Shown here: positions 39,228 to 51,204 of the stretch, piece after piece
Layout: the number at the start of each line of letters is the position of its first letter
How positions within the stretch are numbered: position 1 is the stretch's first letter
Origin: Certhia americana
Lineage: Eukaryota > Chordata > Aves > Passeriformes > Certhiidae
DNA length: 64,000 bases
Reading direction: 5' to 3'
NCBI GenBank assembly: GCA_018697195.1
Contig: CM031860.1
Location: 61,954,509-62,018,508, forward strand
Notes under the pieces: model-generated
The model's database searches: none
The model's input: the letters and a program-made list of their open reading frames with translations, nothing else
Told to the model about the DNA's origin: nothing
Position numbers and translations under genes: made by a program

Positions 39228-41617
39228 TCAGCTGTTTGTTATTTCCTTATGCCTTATGCAAGCAAAAGCAGGCAAACCAAGAAATAGAGATAAATAGCTT
39301 CTTTAGAGCTTGGTTGTTGAAATAGTAAATAAGGTATATATGTTGGATTGGAGGTGCTTGCCATCAAGCTGGCATCTTCTTATATCTTAAAATAATTTTC
39401 ATTGAGAAATAATGTGATTTTTAGCATGCTAATGAGAGTATTATCCTGGTTTAGCAATCATGTATTCCTGATAATGTCTCATTCTTACTTTTTTCTTTTT
39501 ACCGTTTCTATTCAAAATGGTTTTATTGAATTATCTTTCAAAAGAGAGACATTAACTTTGCTAAACAAGGAACTGGAAGTGTTTCCAAGGCTAGGACAGA
39601 GAGACCATTAGGAATTCTCAGAGAGGCCTCCTGTGCAGTCTGGAGAATTTTAATCCTTATCTGAACCATTTGCAAATTGACAAGGGTATCTTGACATTTG
39701 GTGTAAGGACCTGGCCACAGCTTAGATAATGGCTGCTGCATTATTTTCCTTTTTAATTGAAATTTAATTGAATACCATGCTGATAAAGCACACAATTGAT
39801 TATTTGCTTCTTACTTTTGTGCCATGGGTACACGTGCTACGAGACTCTCTGGCTCACTAAGCACTTTTGCCAGCCAAAAAGAGCCAGTGGGACATTTTCC
39901 TTAACCCTTTCTTAATCTATTTGAAAAGACTCTCCACAAGCCCATGCACTCTATACTATACTACGGTTTTTTGGGAGGTTTGGGGGGGGGGTTGTTGTTT
40001 TGTTTGTTTGACTGGTTGGCTTTTGGTGGGTTTGTTTGTTTGTTTGTTTGTTTGGGGGGTTTTTGTGTGATTTGGCTGGGTTTTGTTTCTTCTTGCTTTC
40101 AAATATTATAAGTAAAAGAACGTAGCTCTGGACACATTGTCAGGGAAGCAATGAGAATTTAAGGATGTCTGCTTCATCTTCTCCATGGTCTAAATCAGTT
40201 GTTTGTGACCAGGAATAAAAGGGTACTCATCTACAGTGATGGACTTGGAGGCACCTGACCCCTAAACTCTTTACTGAGCTGGCAAAAATCCTCTACATGA
40301 AACACAGCCCTCTCAGGAGTTCAGGCAATGACTTATGCATGTCTTGCATGTCATCCATATTCACCATGGCCAAATTATTTGTTTACCAGAGTGGTCTAAA
40401 CAAGATAGAGAAAAGGCAATAAAATGGCTTGAGGTATATGGTGCTGTTCAAGATAAGAAATTAAATAAATTAGGATGCCTCAGTCTAAAAAAAAAAAATA
40501 AAAGAGAGACTTAAGCAGAAGTTTATAGAACTATGAACAACATGAAAGAAAATGAATAGGGAAATACTAATTCGTTTACACAGATGAGTGCCCAAAGGCA
40601 TTAACAAACAGCAGGTTTTAAATAAATTAACACTAAAAATGTAGAAATAATTGCTGCAGAATGGTACAGAGGCCAAAAATATAGATTAATGTCAGAAAAA
40701 GAATAGCAAAATTCCAGGAAATAAGGTCCTCTAGGGCCTATTAGGCATGAATATTTGGATTCAACATCTGTTTCAGAAAACCCAAGCCTCCAGATTGCCA
40801 AAATCTGTGAGTCCTCATTGAGAAGGTATTTTGTTTAGAATTTCCCTGGATATAAGCTTTCTTTCCTTTAAAATATTCTCCAGAATGGGACTAGGCTTGC
40901 AAAGGAAGACAGTAAGATGTAAATGCTGACATTTGTGTGTGGCCCTCCACCATGTGCAGCCCCAGTGTAGTCATCACTGAAACGTGGAGAGGAGTTCAGT
41001 TCCCACATCATAGGCACTTCACTGGATGAGATAAACCACCCCCCAAACTCCAGAGGGTGTAATTCAATCATTTAAACACAAGTTAGTGCTGTCTCAGGTG
41101 TCCTATGAGTACTGGCTGCCTTCTATTGATCCTTCAGGAGGGCACAGCAGCCCAATAGATCCTGTGATATGTCAATGCAGGTCACCTAGGACCTATGAAC
41201 TGGATCTCCTTGGGTTTAGGTATTTAATTCTAGGTGTCTCAGCCTTGATTTTACTGGTAATTGTGAGAAACAAGGTAGTGGAATGAAAGAACCTTTGGTT
41301 TCACTCTCTCCGACCAGTCCTATATTTCCCTCTGTCTTACACTTAGGTATAAAGTGGACAAAAATTTCATTTTCTTAGGTTTTGTGCATTATGCTATTTG
41401 GTATTAAATCTACAGTATAGGAAATAAAGCCCTGATTCATACAAGTATTTAAATCTTCTCACTATCTAAATGCCCTAGTAGATGACATCCCACATTTCCT
41501 GGCACACTACCTAAGTGGCTGGGAAACAGTGAACACCAGCTGCAGCATAAATCCTCTGGGGGCACTGGCATTCATCAAAATCAGAGGGAGTCTGTAATTT
41601 GTCTCTAAATCAAAGTT

Positions 41618-41618
<1 letters not shown>
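39228..41618. other. Unique AT-rich DNA, no gene recognised
   Basis: Short open frames only. It contains the second G/T-rich tract at 39966-40063. Confidence 0.5.
39966..40063. repeat. G/T-rich tract with TTTG units
   Basis: 'gggaggtttggggggggggt' is followed by 'ggtgggtttgtttgtttg' and a terminal G6 run. It resembles the tract at 29.5 kb in composition and unit, and could form a G-quadruplex on this strand. Confidence 0.85.

Positions 41619-41650
<32 letters not shown>
41619..41650. repeat. A32 homopolymer
   Basis: An uninterrupted run of 32 A, about 65 bp before the CR1 fragment. Confidence 0.9.
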
Positions 41651-41651
<1 letters not shown>

Positions 41652-41715
41652 CCACACAGGTTCTGAGCCACACAGTGGAATCAAGGCAGGGTCCTGTTTC
41701 CTGAGTAACATCATT

Positions 41716-41922
41716 AGATTCAATCTTAGAAAGAAATTCTTTACTGTGAGGGTTGCCCAGAGAAGCTGTAGATGCTTCCTCCATCCTGGAAGTGTTCCAA
41801 GCCAGGTTGTATGGGGTTTGGAGCAACCTGGTCTAGTGGAAAGTGTTCCTGCCCATTTCAAGGGCTTGGGATGAGATGTCTTTTAGGTTCCTTCCAGCCC
41901 AAACCATTCTGTGATTCTGTGA
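41716..41922 (+). mobile_element. CR1 LINE 3'-end fragment
   Basis: Sense orientation: 'agaaattctttactgtgagg', 'gttgcccagagaagctgtag', 'cctggaagtgttccaa', 'caacctggtctagtggaaag' and a complete end 'aaaccattctgtgattctgt' followed by 'gat'. About 20 bp are missing between 'gtgagg' and 'gttgccc' compared with the usual sequence. Confidence 0.9.
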
Positions 41923-44900
41923 TCTCAGCATGTAACATATACCAACATATAAATTCAGTTCTTCTCGTCCTTACTTTGGTCCTCATTGTCTTTTCATCAC
42001 CTAATTATGTTTCTCTCCCACTGAAGTAAAGTGTGCTTTACCTAACCACAGCATGAATATATCCTTCTTCAATGTTTTTCCTGCATGACAGACTGAATCT
42101 TAAAAATTTCCAATAAAATTAACACAGGGAGGACAAAAAATATAAGAAAAGGATGCGGTTAACAGACCCTAATTTTTAATTCTCCATAGTTTTGTTGACT
42201 AGCCCCACTTCCCTGATTGATACCAGTCGATAATTTTATCCTTCCATTTAGATATTGAAGGAGGAATAACGGAAATAGTGAACTAAAAGCCTGATCAGAT
42301 AGTGGAACAATTTGCTTAATGAGCTAATTATGGCTTTACTACGACCTCCCTGGAAAGCTGATCCGTGTTTATAATTTAAAGAATGAACAGATGTGTCCGG
42401 ATCAGGGCAGCAAACTGAACTAAATAGCTCAGGAATCCCGGCTTTGCAGTGCCCAAATCCAGGTTCCTGTCGCATTTACAGCTTCCTGCTGCATTTGGAT
42501 GCTGTGGCTCATTCAGGAGAGGTCCAGAATTCCCTGTGGAAGTACTGCTACATGTAGTATATATTTGAGGCACTCAAAAGCATGCCTCAGGAGTTACCAG
42601 GTTTGTGCTAGCCCCTGTTTAGTATTTGTGATATGGGTTGGATGTGTTGACTTCTGTACCTTCATACTTCTTATTTCACTCTGTGCATATATGAGGAAAG
42701 ATTTTCATCTCTGTTGCCTTGCACAGTGAATACAAACGAGGCTGCAAAGAGGAGAGGGAAAAGATGTTGAAAAATGAAAAAGGCATCTGGGTATATGCAC
42801 TGTGGACAAACAATTTTTAAAGAGGAGTCGATTGTTTTATTGCTTGCACTCTCTAGTGACTAGCATTCACTCCTGATCTAAATTCTTTAGATTAGAGTTC
42901 TTAAAAAGTCTCTGAGAAGTTGAATCCACAGGGATTTTATTAATGCTGAGCAGTTTTATTTTATATTGAGAACAACAATGAAACTTAAACATGGTTTCTA
43001 GTGATATTTGTGACACAGTAGTTTTCCATCATCTCTTTAGCCCAAAATGACTGGGGCTATTCCTTTCATTTAACAGTTTGTTTATAGACTTCTTGCTTAA
43101 GAGTTTGTATTCAGCCCTGTGAGGTAACTGTGTCACAGATGCTGCATGGGGTTTGGGAACTCAACATTTAGAGAGGCCTAGAAGAACACAAGAATATTGG
43201 GATAATGGGATAGCAGGATTCAACACATGGACAGGCTGAGAATAGTAAAGATAAGGAGACAATCACTAAGTGATTTCAGTTTCCTTCTCTCCCTCTATCC
43301 AGACCCTTAAATACCAATACTTACCCAGTTCCAAGCTCTGACTCCCAGTATTTTACTCATTTTAATCAATAAATATGAAATGTTGTTGGTACAAAACTCT
43401 GCTCCTTTTTCCGTGCTAGGAGGGATGTTGGACTTAAGCAGAATATTGAGGATAGCAAGTGGCAACTGGGTGACACTGCAGTCAAAGCTGCAAGACCAAC
43501 TGCCAAAAGGAAACTCAGTGTTAGCAGCAGCTTGGGCACAGCTAAGAGGGAGCAGAACTGCAGCTGGACTGTGCTTTTGTTTAAAACCAAGAGCCAGAGA
43601 TATTCCAAGCATGATTGTGTTAGGATTTCTCCTCCTAGCTGAATTCCCAAAACCATCGTCCATGCAGCCTGACTTCTTCCCCTATTTCTGTTGGCTATTT
43701 TTATAAGATAGGCCTTTCCCAACAGTCTTCTGATTAAGCAAGCAAATACAAAAAATGTGTGGAAAACTTTTCTTTCCTGATTTAGGCAGCTGCTCTCAGA
43801 GGAAGCAAATGCACTCTGAAGCTCTTCCCCCTAACCCAGGACCATCCTGAAATGTCCCAGTCAGGTTCCCTCCAGAGAACTGAGTTCTGCTTCCCAGCAG
43901 TATAAGCACAGATGAGAAACAGCAGGTGACTCAGCACAGACACAGACAGAATTTATTTTCTGAAAGTATTTTCTTGTCTCTCCAAGGAGCCTGGACTGTC
44001 TTAGCTTTTAACTTTGCTTCTTCTTCTAAACACCTGCCATTCTCAGGGTGAATCCAGCATTGCATGAATGGATCTGTGGCACCAGGAGGGGTGGGAGCTC
44101 AAACACATCCTTTTCTTTGGTGTTTCCCAGTGTGCAGGTGATTTCCCACTCAGGAAGAAAGGTGTTGAGCATGGAATGGAGAGGGAGCCTTGGTGCCTTG
44201 GTGACCAATACAGTACTCAAGGTAGGAGCTGTTTGTGGAGCAGCAATGTAGGAATATGAATTAAACGTTCTCATTCTGTCTGTGAACCTCTTAAAAACCT
44301 TAAGGAAGAAAACACCAACCAACCAACCAACCAAAACAAAACAAACCAACAAGCACACACACAATGCACCTTACATCCTGCCAGCATGAGATTTAGTTCA
44401 AGCACAACCTGGAATAAATAAATCCAAGGGTGTGAAAATTACTCCATTATTATAATATAGTAGTTGCAGTTTCTAAAAGTTATGTTGCCCTGTTACTATG
44501 ACAACTTCTTCTAAACCTCCCCATCACCAGATGGATAACGGGGGAAAAAAAAATCTCATAGAAAGGAGTTTACCATTAATTTTCTCCTTTTTTATCTCTG
44601 GATATTATGCAAAGTGTTATAAATATTTATAAGTATTTAACTTACCCAACAATGTCTATGAAACTGATTATTCTATTAGCAGAAGCATTCAGGTACAGAG
44701 CCTGAATGGGAAGAATCATTCTGCAAATGAGGGTGGGACAAGAAAAATATGGAGGAGGGAGAAATTCTTCTTCCACTGTTTTCACAGCAATAAGTGATGT
44801 TGGGTTAATAACTTGGAACTCAGAAGCCTTTCCTCCTGCAAGTAAAGCAATTTCCCTACTGTCATGTTCCTTTTATTGTACTGTGCAAGTATCCTGTCTA

Positions 44901-45741
44901 GATTGCTTTGAAATGTTGGTGGGTTTGCTATTAAAATGAATAAATACAATTGGAAAAGAAGGAAAGCATTTGCAAACAATATGAACAGAAAATAGTAACG
45001 TGAATATGTTATATTGTAGCAAATTTGAAAATTAAAGCAGGGCATCCAAAATTCAGCATGGCCTAAGTAAATGGTATTTTATATCTTTGCAGAGAAGCAA
45101 ACTGTAGATAGGTTTTAAGTGATATAATGATTGTGTGCCATCAGATAAGTATTTCAGGAAAACGTGCAGTCCTGTACCTGAAACACAGTTTTGGGAAGGT
45201 TCCTGGAGTCTCTGCATGTTTTTACTACAGTAATGTTCCTATTTTAATAAAATATAATGCCATTCAGAAGAGGTTAAGAGGATGACTTTCAAATGAAAAA
45301 TAATTTCCACATCAAAGAATTCTCTTAATTCGAAACTCTATTTAAAATGCATCTATGTGTAGCTGCTGTTTAGTTCATTGGACTGCAAAGACTTTATATG
45401 CAGCCTATCAATTAGAATCTCTGACTGCAAATATCAATATGTGATTGATACTGTGCTTGAAGAGGTAGAAAAATGATAATAGAGTTTATTACATGCCAGC
45501 TGCACTCGCAAGTGCATTGTCTGTGTTTAGTAGATGAAATATATTTTTCAGCTGACTTCCAGAATAAAATGCAGTTGTTGGTTTGTGTCAAATCAATAAA
45601 GACTTAATTACAGTAAATGCAAAATTATTGTGTAAACACATAGTATGAAATAAGCATTTGGGAAAAAAGTGCCTAAGCTCTAGAAATAAACAGGGAAAAT
45701 TACAAGGTGATGGGGGGTGAATAAAATATAGAAATTAACAA
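41923..45741. other. Unique AT-rich DNA, no gene recognised
   Basis: Overlapping frames of 108-118 codons at 43.3-43.7 kb occur on both strands and in two minus frames at once, the pattern of chance. A CAAC-unit microsatellite lies at 44316-44345. The stretch 45360-45610 has no transposon signature and several homeodomain-like ATCAATTA and TGATTGAT words. Confidence 0.5.
44312..44349. repeat. CAAC/CAAA microsatellite
   Basis: 'accaaccaaccaaccaacc' passes into 'aaaacaaaacaaacc'. It is the complement of the GGTT/TTTG composition seen in the other G/T-rich tracts. Confidence 0.85.
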
Positions 45742-45975
45742 AATCATAGAATGCATTGGGTTGGAAGGGAGCTTAAAAATCAACTTGTTTCAACCCTGTG
45801 GCCATGGGCAGGGACACTTTCCAATACACCAGGAATGGGCATCTACATCTCTGGGCAAACTGTTCCAGTGTCTCAGCACCCTCTGAATAATGAATTTCTT
45901 TGTAATATCTAATTTAAATCTCTCCTCTTTTAGTTAAAAATAATTTCTCCCTTTCCTATCACCACCTGTCCATGC
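45742..45975 (-). mobile_element. CR1 LINE 3'-end fragment
   Basis: It starts 'aatcatagaatgcattgggt', then 'tggaagggagctta', 'ccatgggcagggacactttcc', 'ctctgggcaaactgttccag' and 'tgtaatatctaatttaaatc'. This is the complement of the CR1 3' region over about 230 bp, including the terminal repeat. Confidence 0.9.
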
Positions 45976-46303
45976 AAAATTTTTTTTCCAAAACACTACA
46001 AGAATCTTTCTTTTCAAATTTTTTCTTACGACGAAAGCCCTTTCATTGTTCACTGTTTCTCTGTGACAATCATCTCCTCTTGCTTCCATTTATGTGGAAG
46101 ATGTTTTTCCTCACTGAAGTTTAGGTGAATCACCATTATAAAATGACCCACATGGATACTGAAGCCAAGGATTTCAATGGAAGTATGCATATGTTTAAGA
46201 GCAAAGGTGAGGAAACAGTTCCCTGGAGAGCTTTGCTGCAGAGGAGAACAGAGATGGCACTGGAGGACAAGGCAAACCCCAACTCTTGGGGCAGCAGCTT
46301 TGA

Positions 46304-47314
46304 GCAGGGCACAGCCACAAGCTCTCAGAGCCTGAGGGCTGCCCTGCACCACAGCACATCCAAGCAGATACACACTGTACCCAGGAGCCGCATCCCTGTG
46401 CGAGTTTCCTGCACGGCCTCCACTGGGATGCAGAAGCCCAGACAGCAGCCGGCAGCCCAGCAGGATTGGGAACACAGCCTGCCTGTGCCAGCTCCCCTGG
46501 GACAGCAGGAACCAGCACAGCCATTGCCCCATGAGACAGAGCCTTGTCAGCAGCTGGAGACAAGGAGCCCGGTGGGCTGCTGCACATCTCAGCAGATCTG
46601 TGTGGGGCACAGGAGCTGTATCCCTGTGCGAGTCTCCTGCACGGGCTCCACTGGACTCCAGAGGCCCTGGCAGTGGCTGACAGAAGAGCAGGAATGGGCA
46701 CATGGCAGGCCTGTGTCATCTCACCTGGGCTGGCTTCCAGGGACATGGTGGCACAGGCAAGTGTCAGAGCAGGACCCAGCAGTGTTCTGTGTGCAAAGGG
46801 GGAGGAAAAACCTCCCTGGCACGTCCCTGCCACTGCCTGCAAAGCCTGCAGAGAATCTGAGCACCCTGGCCTGGAAGGAGCCCAGACAGAGCTGAACACG
46901 AGGTGCCTGGTCCGTGCAGAACACACACTGCCCCTGCTCAGGGAAGCCAGCCCAGCTCTTCAGAAACTGGAGAAAATCCCCAGTGATCAGAGGGTGCTGG
47001 ACTGGCTGGAAGCAAACTTTCCAACCCAATGTGGGAGCCCTGGCGAAGGAGGAACAACAGGGGCAAGGTAAGTGCCCCAGGGGCTCAGCCAAGAGAAGAA
47101 AATCAATGAGAATGAGTTGTCCCAAGAGGAAGATGAGGGACACCAAGGGGTCCCATTGTCCCAAAGGGACAATGACAGTGTTGAAGTGTTGTCTTGATGA
47201 GAAGAGGACAATAAGAAAACATTGTCCCAAGAAGAAGACAACAATGACAAAGAACTATACCAAAGGGAAGACAAGAGAGACCAAGACCAGTCCCAGGGGA
47301 CAGAGACCAAAGCC
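46304..47314 (+). pseudogene. Unrecognised GC-rich coding-like region, broken by stops
   Basis: I do not recognise this region. It is far more GC-rich than its surroundings (41 of 60 bases in the line at 46441). One plus-strand frame stays open from 46304 to 47314 except for TGA at 46532, TAA at 47069 and TGA at 47195, 47198 and, at the end, 47315. Its first part contains a 76-codon unit twice, sharing PCAS, LHGLHW and SPG. The next part reads LREASPALQKLEKIP and RVLDWLEANFPTQ, a plausible amphipathic helix. The last part is acidic with two LSQEED motifs. The TAA at 47069 lies inside 'caaggtaagt', a good splice-donor match, so an exon end there is possible. Other frames and the minus strand also carry long open frames, as GC-rich DNA allows, so coding is not proven. 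A decayed gene or retroelement fits best. Confidence 0.35.
46316..46771 (+). repeat. 228-bp tandem duplication, two diverged units
   Basis: 'atccctgtgcgagt' followed by 't/ctcctgcacgg' occurs at 46392 and at 46620, exactly 228 bp (76 codons) apart. The surrounding sequence aligns over most of one unit: 'gctgccctgcacca' versus 'gctgctgcacatc', and 'ctccactggg' versus 'ctccactgga'. I see no third unit on either side. Unit ends are approximate. Confidence 0.75.
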
Positions 47315-47853
47315 TGAGCAGTGTTGCAGGAGAGCAGGCACAGGCCTGGCCAGGCATTCACAAGCCCATGGCCTCCCTGAGCCCCAGGCTGTGCACTGGC
47401 AGTGTCCCTCCCGCTGCAGGCAGGCACTGTGGGCTCTGAGCAGGCTGTGTCCATGTCACTGCACAGGGGGACAGCCTGAGGATTAGTGCCCCACTGCCAG
47501 CACCAGGTCAGGCCCCGGACAGGCTGGCTGGCCCTCAGCCTGCTCAGCATCCGATGGCAGCAGCACAGGTGGAGAGTACCAGGAGACAGGAGGCCGTCAT
47601 GTGTGTCTCCAACAGCCACAGCTGGATGGCTGTGGAGTCAGCCAGGCACTCCTGGTACGAACAGACAAGAGCTGCTGGGAGTAATGGTTGGTAGCGAGGC
47701 AGTGACAGGTTGAGGAGATGCAAGGACTGCATGAACAGAGAGCTGACTGGATAAAGGGATGTGTGAGCAATGAAGATGCAGCTGCAGCAGTCAATGAGTG
47801 CCTTTCTCAGTTAGGTTTCAGTTAAGTTCTGTTAAGGTTCAGTCAAGTTTAGA

Positions 47854-47883
47854 GTATAAAGAGACTTGGTTTGCTTCAATAAA
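47854..47883 (+). promoter_or_regulatory. TATA-like box with AATAAA close downstream
   Basis: 'gtataaagagac' at 47854 is followed by 'gcttcaataaaatg', with AATAAA at 47878-47883. Such tight spacing is seen in some retroviral LTRs; alternatively AATAAA is the poly(A) signal of the decayed transcript to its left. Just upstream, 'ggtttcagttaagtt' and 'ggttcagtcaagtt' form a small imperfect repeat. Confidence 0.35.
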
Positions 47884-48539
47884 ATGATCTTCGGATGTGT
47901 AAGGAGATCCATCTGTCTGTGTTCCCCGTTGCTCTGGGCAGATACAAGGATCTTTTGAAGAAGAGCACCAGTGACTGCTTAGAAGATCAGGGAATATCAG
48001 AGGTTTTCTCTCCTTGTCATCTGAACTGGATGCTCACTTGTGTCCTGCAGGTTGTGTTGGAGGAATTGTTCCAAAAAGCTGATGCTCAAACCACAAGGAT
48101 GGTTTTGTTTCTAATGTCTGTATTCTTCAGGGACACTGGGAAACAAGGGAGCTGAGGCAAGGCATTTGAAAGCCTTTCTGTCTGCTGGAGCTCCCTTTCA
48201 ATGTATCTGTTTAAAACACAGCAGCGTGGTTGGACTGGAATTCTTGTGTTTTCTATCTATTGAAATAACCTCCCATGCTTTTGGTTTGAACTGGTCATTA
48301 TAATGGAGAAGTTGTAACCAGAGAAGGGGGCCCTATGGAGGGAGGACAGCATTTCTGTGGGACAGAGATTTTTTTAGTCCCTGGAAAAAAACATAAACAC
48401 AGGACAGCAAAAAGGCAGCAATAAATCCAAGAAGAGAATGTGGACTGCAGGGCAGAATCAAGATCACTCAAGTCTTGAACCAGGAATGAGATCCCCATCA
48501 GCATGATAGATGCTGGAACCACAACTGCTGATCTCTTGG

Positions 48540-48640
48540 CTTCTTGCTTTCTTGTTTACTTTCTCTCTTTCTTTCTCTCTCTCCCTCTCTTTAACATGTC
48601 TTTTCTTCTCTCCCTTTCCTCCTACCCTTTCCCCCAAATC
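48540..48640. repeat. CT-rich polypyrimidine tract
   Basis: 'tttctctctttctttctctc' and neighbouring sequence are nearly pure pyrimidine on the plus strand. This gives a charged KEREREKEREK open frame on the minus strand that is not a gene. Confidence 0.8.
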
Positions 48641-48978
48641 CCCTGCCAGGTGTAAATAGGGTTGGTTAGGGACTACCATAGTTTCCCAAAGGTTTTTTCT
48701 TTTTTTTTAAGTGTTTGTCAAATATTCATAACTCTGTAGAATACTGCTACGTAGTTATGTAGCTCTTATTCTCTTAGATTTTAGAACCCTGAGTTAACTT
48801 TCTAACACATACCTAAAAATACTGTTTGGTCTATTTTTTCAAGAAGAAATACATTGTGTTTTTCAATCAGAATCTCAGAAGAAATATCAAGAAAATGGAG
48901 CAAGGAAGCTGTGCACCAACTCCAGTGGGACAGTTAGGAAAAACTCATGGGTCACAAACACAAAAGGATTTGGATGCC

Positions 48979-49015
48979 TTTTAGGTATACTTTTTAGGTA
49001 TACTTTTTAGGTATC
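48979..49015 (+). repeat. 13-bp tandem repeat, three units
   Basis: The unit 'tttttaggtatac' occurs three times in a row, the first lacking one T and the last ending in 'tatc'. Confidence 0.9.
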
Positions 49016-49223
49016 TGGCATGGACTCCTGATCCCTGAGGGACTGTCTAAATATTAGTCCCCTGAACTGGGAGATTTATAAAATCTGTCAATACAAGAGT
49101 TAAATACAGATCTCCTTGTAAAGCATGCTTTCCTCCACATCTTAGGCACCAGTCAGGATTTAAGGGGGATACTTCTGTCATGCAAAGCCTGGAATCCCCC
49201 CTAAGACATGCAAGCACAAAAGC

Positions 49224-49258
49224 CTGTTCTGTTCTGTTCTGTTCTGCTCTGTTCTGCT
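49224..49258 (+). repeat. CTGTT pentanucleotide repeat
   Basis: Seven CTGTT-type units, of which the fifth and seventh are CTGCT. Confidence 0.9.
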
Positions 49259-51204
49259 TGACAGTCTCCAGCAGAGCTGTAACTTTAGGGGAGGTGTCAC
49301 TGGCCAGCCGTGAGGAAACACAGAGTTCACCCAGAGTCCTGGAGACACTCTCCTTACCTTAGCCCCAGGGAATTGACAGGAAAGGACTGTGAATATCAGG
49401 CTGGCAGCTGTGCTAAAAGTGACAAAATCTTATGATGTTTTGTTTTGTGGTTTTTTTTAAGATACAAAAGATCGATGTTTATATTACACGTTAAAGAAGA
49501 ACCCTGGAAAGAAATTATCCAAAGCCTCCCAACCCAACCAGGCAAAGACCTTGTGCATGAGAGTACAAAAACTTATTTTCTTATTTTAATGTACCTCTCC
49601 TATCTCCTAAAAACTGTATTGTATAAAACAATGCAGCTATACTGGAAAACATGGATCATGTCCAGCCCAGTCCCTCAATCTTAAGATCACAGACTGAAAT
49701 AGTCTTTTTTCTAGAGTAGTTATTGTACCTGAGAAAAGCAAAAAATACAAGTAATTTGAATTGAGTAATTTTAAATACTGTGTATAACCATGCCTTTTAA
49801 TTAGTCTGCTTTTGTGGAAGAACTTACAAAAGTATCTCTTCATTCTTTCTAATGAAAGCAGAGCAGATGAGAGACACATCTGCTTTCCTTAAATATCCTT
49901 TGAATGATGGATGTTGAATAAAGGTCTCATCTAGGAGAACACACTTCCAACTGATCATTGCACGCTCTCTAAAAGCATTACTTCAGAGCATTGCTTTTTT
50001 TAATTAATGGCATAGCTTCAGAAAGATAATTATAGAGGTATATTTAAACATATTCCACACTGGAACACGTTTGACATTTTTGTACATCTGGGTATACATG
50101 TAGCTCCTTTTAAAGAGAGAAAGAGTTCTCTCATCTGTTTTTTCCTTTAACATCTTTCAGTTTGAGATCATATTGTGAGACATCCTCATAATATCAGAAA
50201 GATATCTGAAAAACCCAGACATGAAAGGACTGTGTAATTCTGCTGCACTGTCAACAGCAGAGATCTATGAAGTTCAGGAGTATTTTAACCTTACAACCGA
50301 AAGGAAGGTTCTTCATCTCCTTTGCTTACATTACAGAGAAATTTTGTTTTAAACACAGGCAAAATACATTGAAAAGCAGCCCTGACAGCAGAAAACAGTT
50401 CAGTGTACCTATACAAGAGAAGAAGACAAGGGACAAGAAACATTATATGTTCATATTAAGTGATACATGGAAAAAGTGAAAGGATATGCCTGAGGCCTCA
50501 GAGGAGAACCCTCTGTGTCTGTGGAGAGGAATCATGTATTTCATACTATAGCAGCCTAACACAGATATTGAAAATAGGTCAGAAGTTCCCTTTTCTCCTA
50601 AATACCTATAAAAACTCAAGCTGATTCATTTGTTGGTGTTCCCATTTAAACTCAATATTACTTCAGCTGCAACATATATTGGAGTTGATGTCAGTATAGA
50701 AAAAATGGATTTAAAATGCACTTTTGGAGCTTAGGTGAAAGAATGTATTGACACAGAAGAAAGCTGTATTAATTCTTCAAGACTTATGTCAACATGCCTC
50801 ATCCTGGCCAAAATTCAAAGGAAAAAGAAATCTCTAGAACTTTCCCATATTTGGTATTTGGAATAAAATTCATACGTGTTTTTTAATAGCTTGATTTAAA
50901 AAGTAAAGTGTTCAGGTTAATAAAATTTTCCCCCAGGAGGTCTCTTTTCCTTTCATAAAGGATGGACACAAGTTTACAAAATGAAAACTTTTGATTGCAC
51001 AAAGACCTGTATTTACCAGGTAGGTATAAGATAAGATGTAGATCTTCCAGGCAAAGAGAAAAAGGATGCAAAAAAACACCAGCCCTCGGTTGTGAGCACC
51101 CCAATCTGCAGTCACAGCCTCCACATCCATCTCTTCATTTAGATCAGAGCTTTGATAATCTTGATGCTGAGTGGAGTGTTCAGAAGAATTGATTTCATGT
51201 AACC

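Larger units (their letters stand above)
47900..51204. other. Unique DNA with short tandem repeats, no gene recognised
   Basis: The GC-rich character fades quickly after 47.9 kb. Only short open frames occur. Simple repeats are a CT-rich tract at 48540-48640, a 13-bp repeat at 48979 and CTGTT units at 49224. Confidence 0.5.

Noticed and set aside
44026..44364. 112-codon minus-strand frame with a hydrophobic start resembling a signal peptide
   Set aside because: The hydrophobic start is the CAAC/CAAA microsatellite read on the other strand.
46125..46895. 256-codon plus-strand open frame, the longest in the window
   Set aside because: It starts in AT-rich sequence outside the island, and the frame that continues through the helix-like and acidic segments is a different one. 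It cannot be excluded, but it is less coherent.
46195..46926. 243-codon minus-strand open frame in the GC-rich island, with others at 46050-46703 and 46987-47619
   Set aside because: GC-rich DNA has few stops in every frame. The composition (S, A, P, C) is generic and no motif appears.
48464..48679. Minus-strand frame with a KEREREKEREK stretch suggesting a charged helix
   Set aside because: It is encoded by the CT-rich low-complexity tract.
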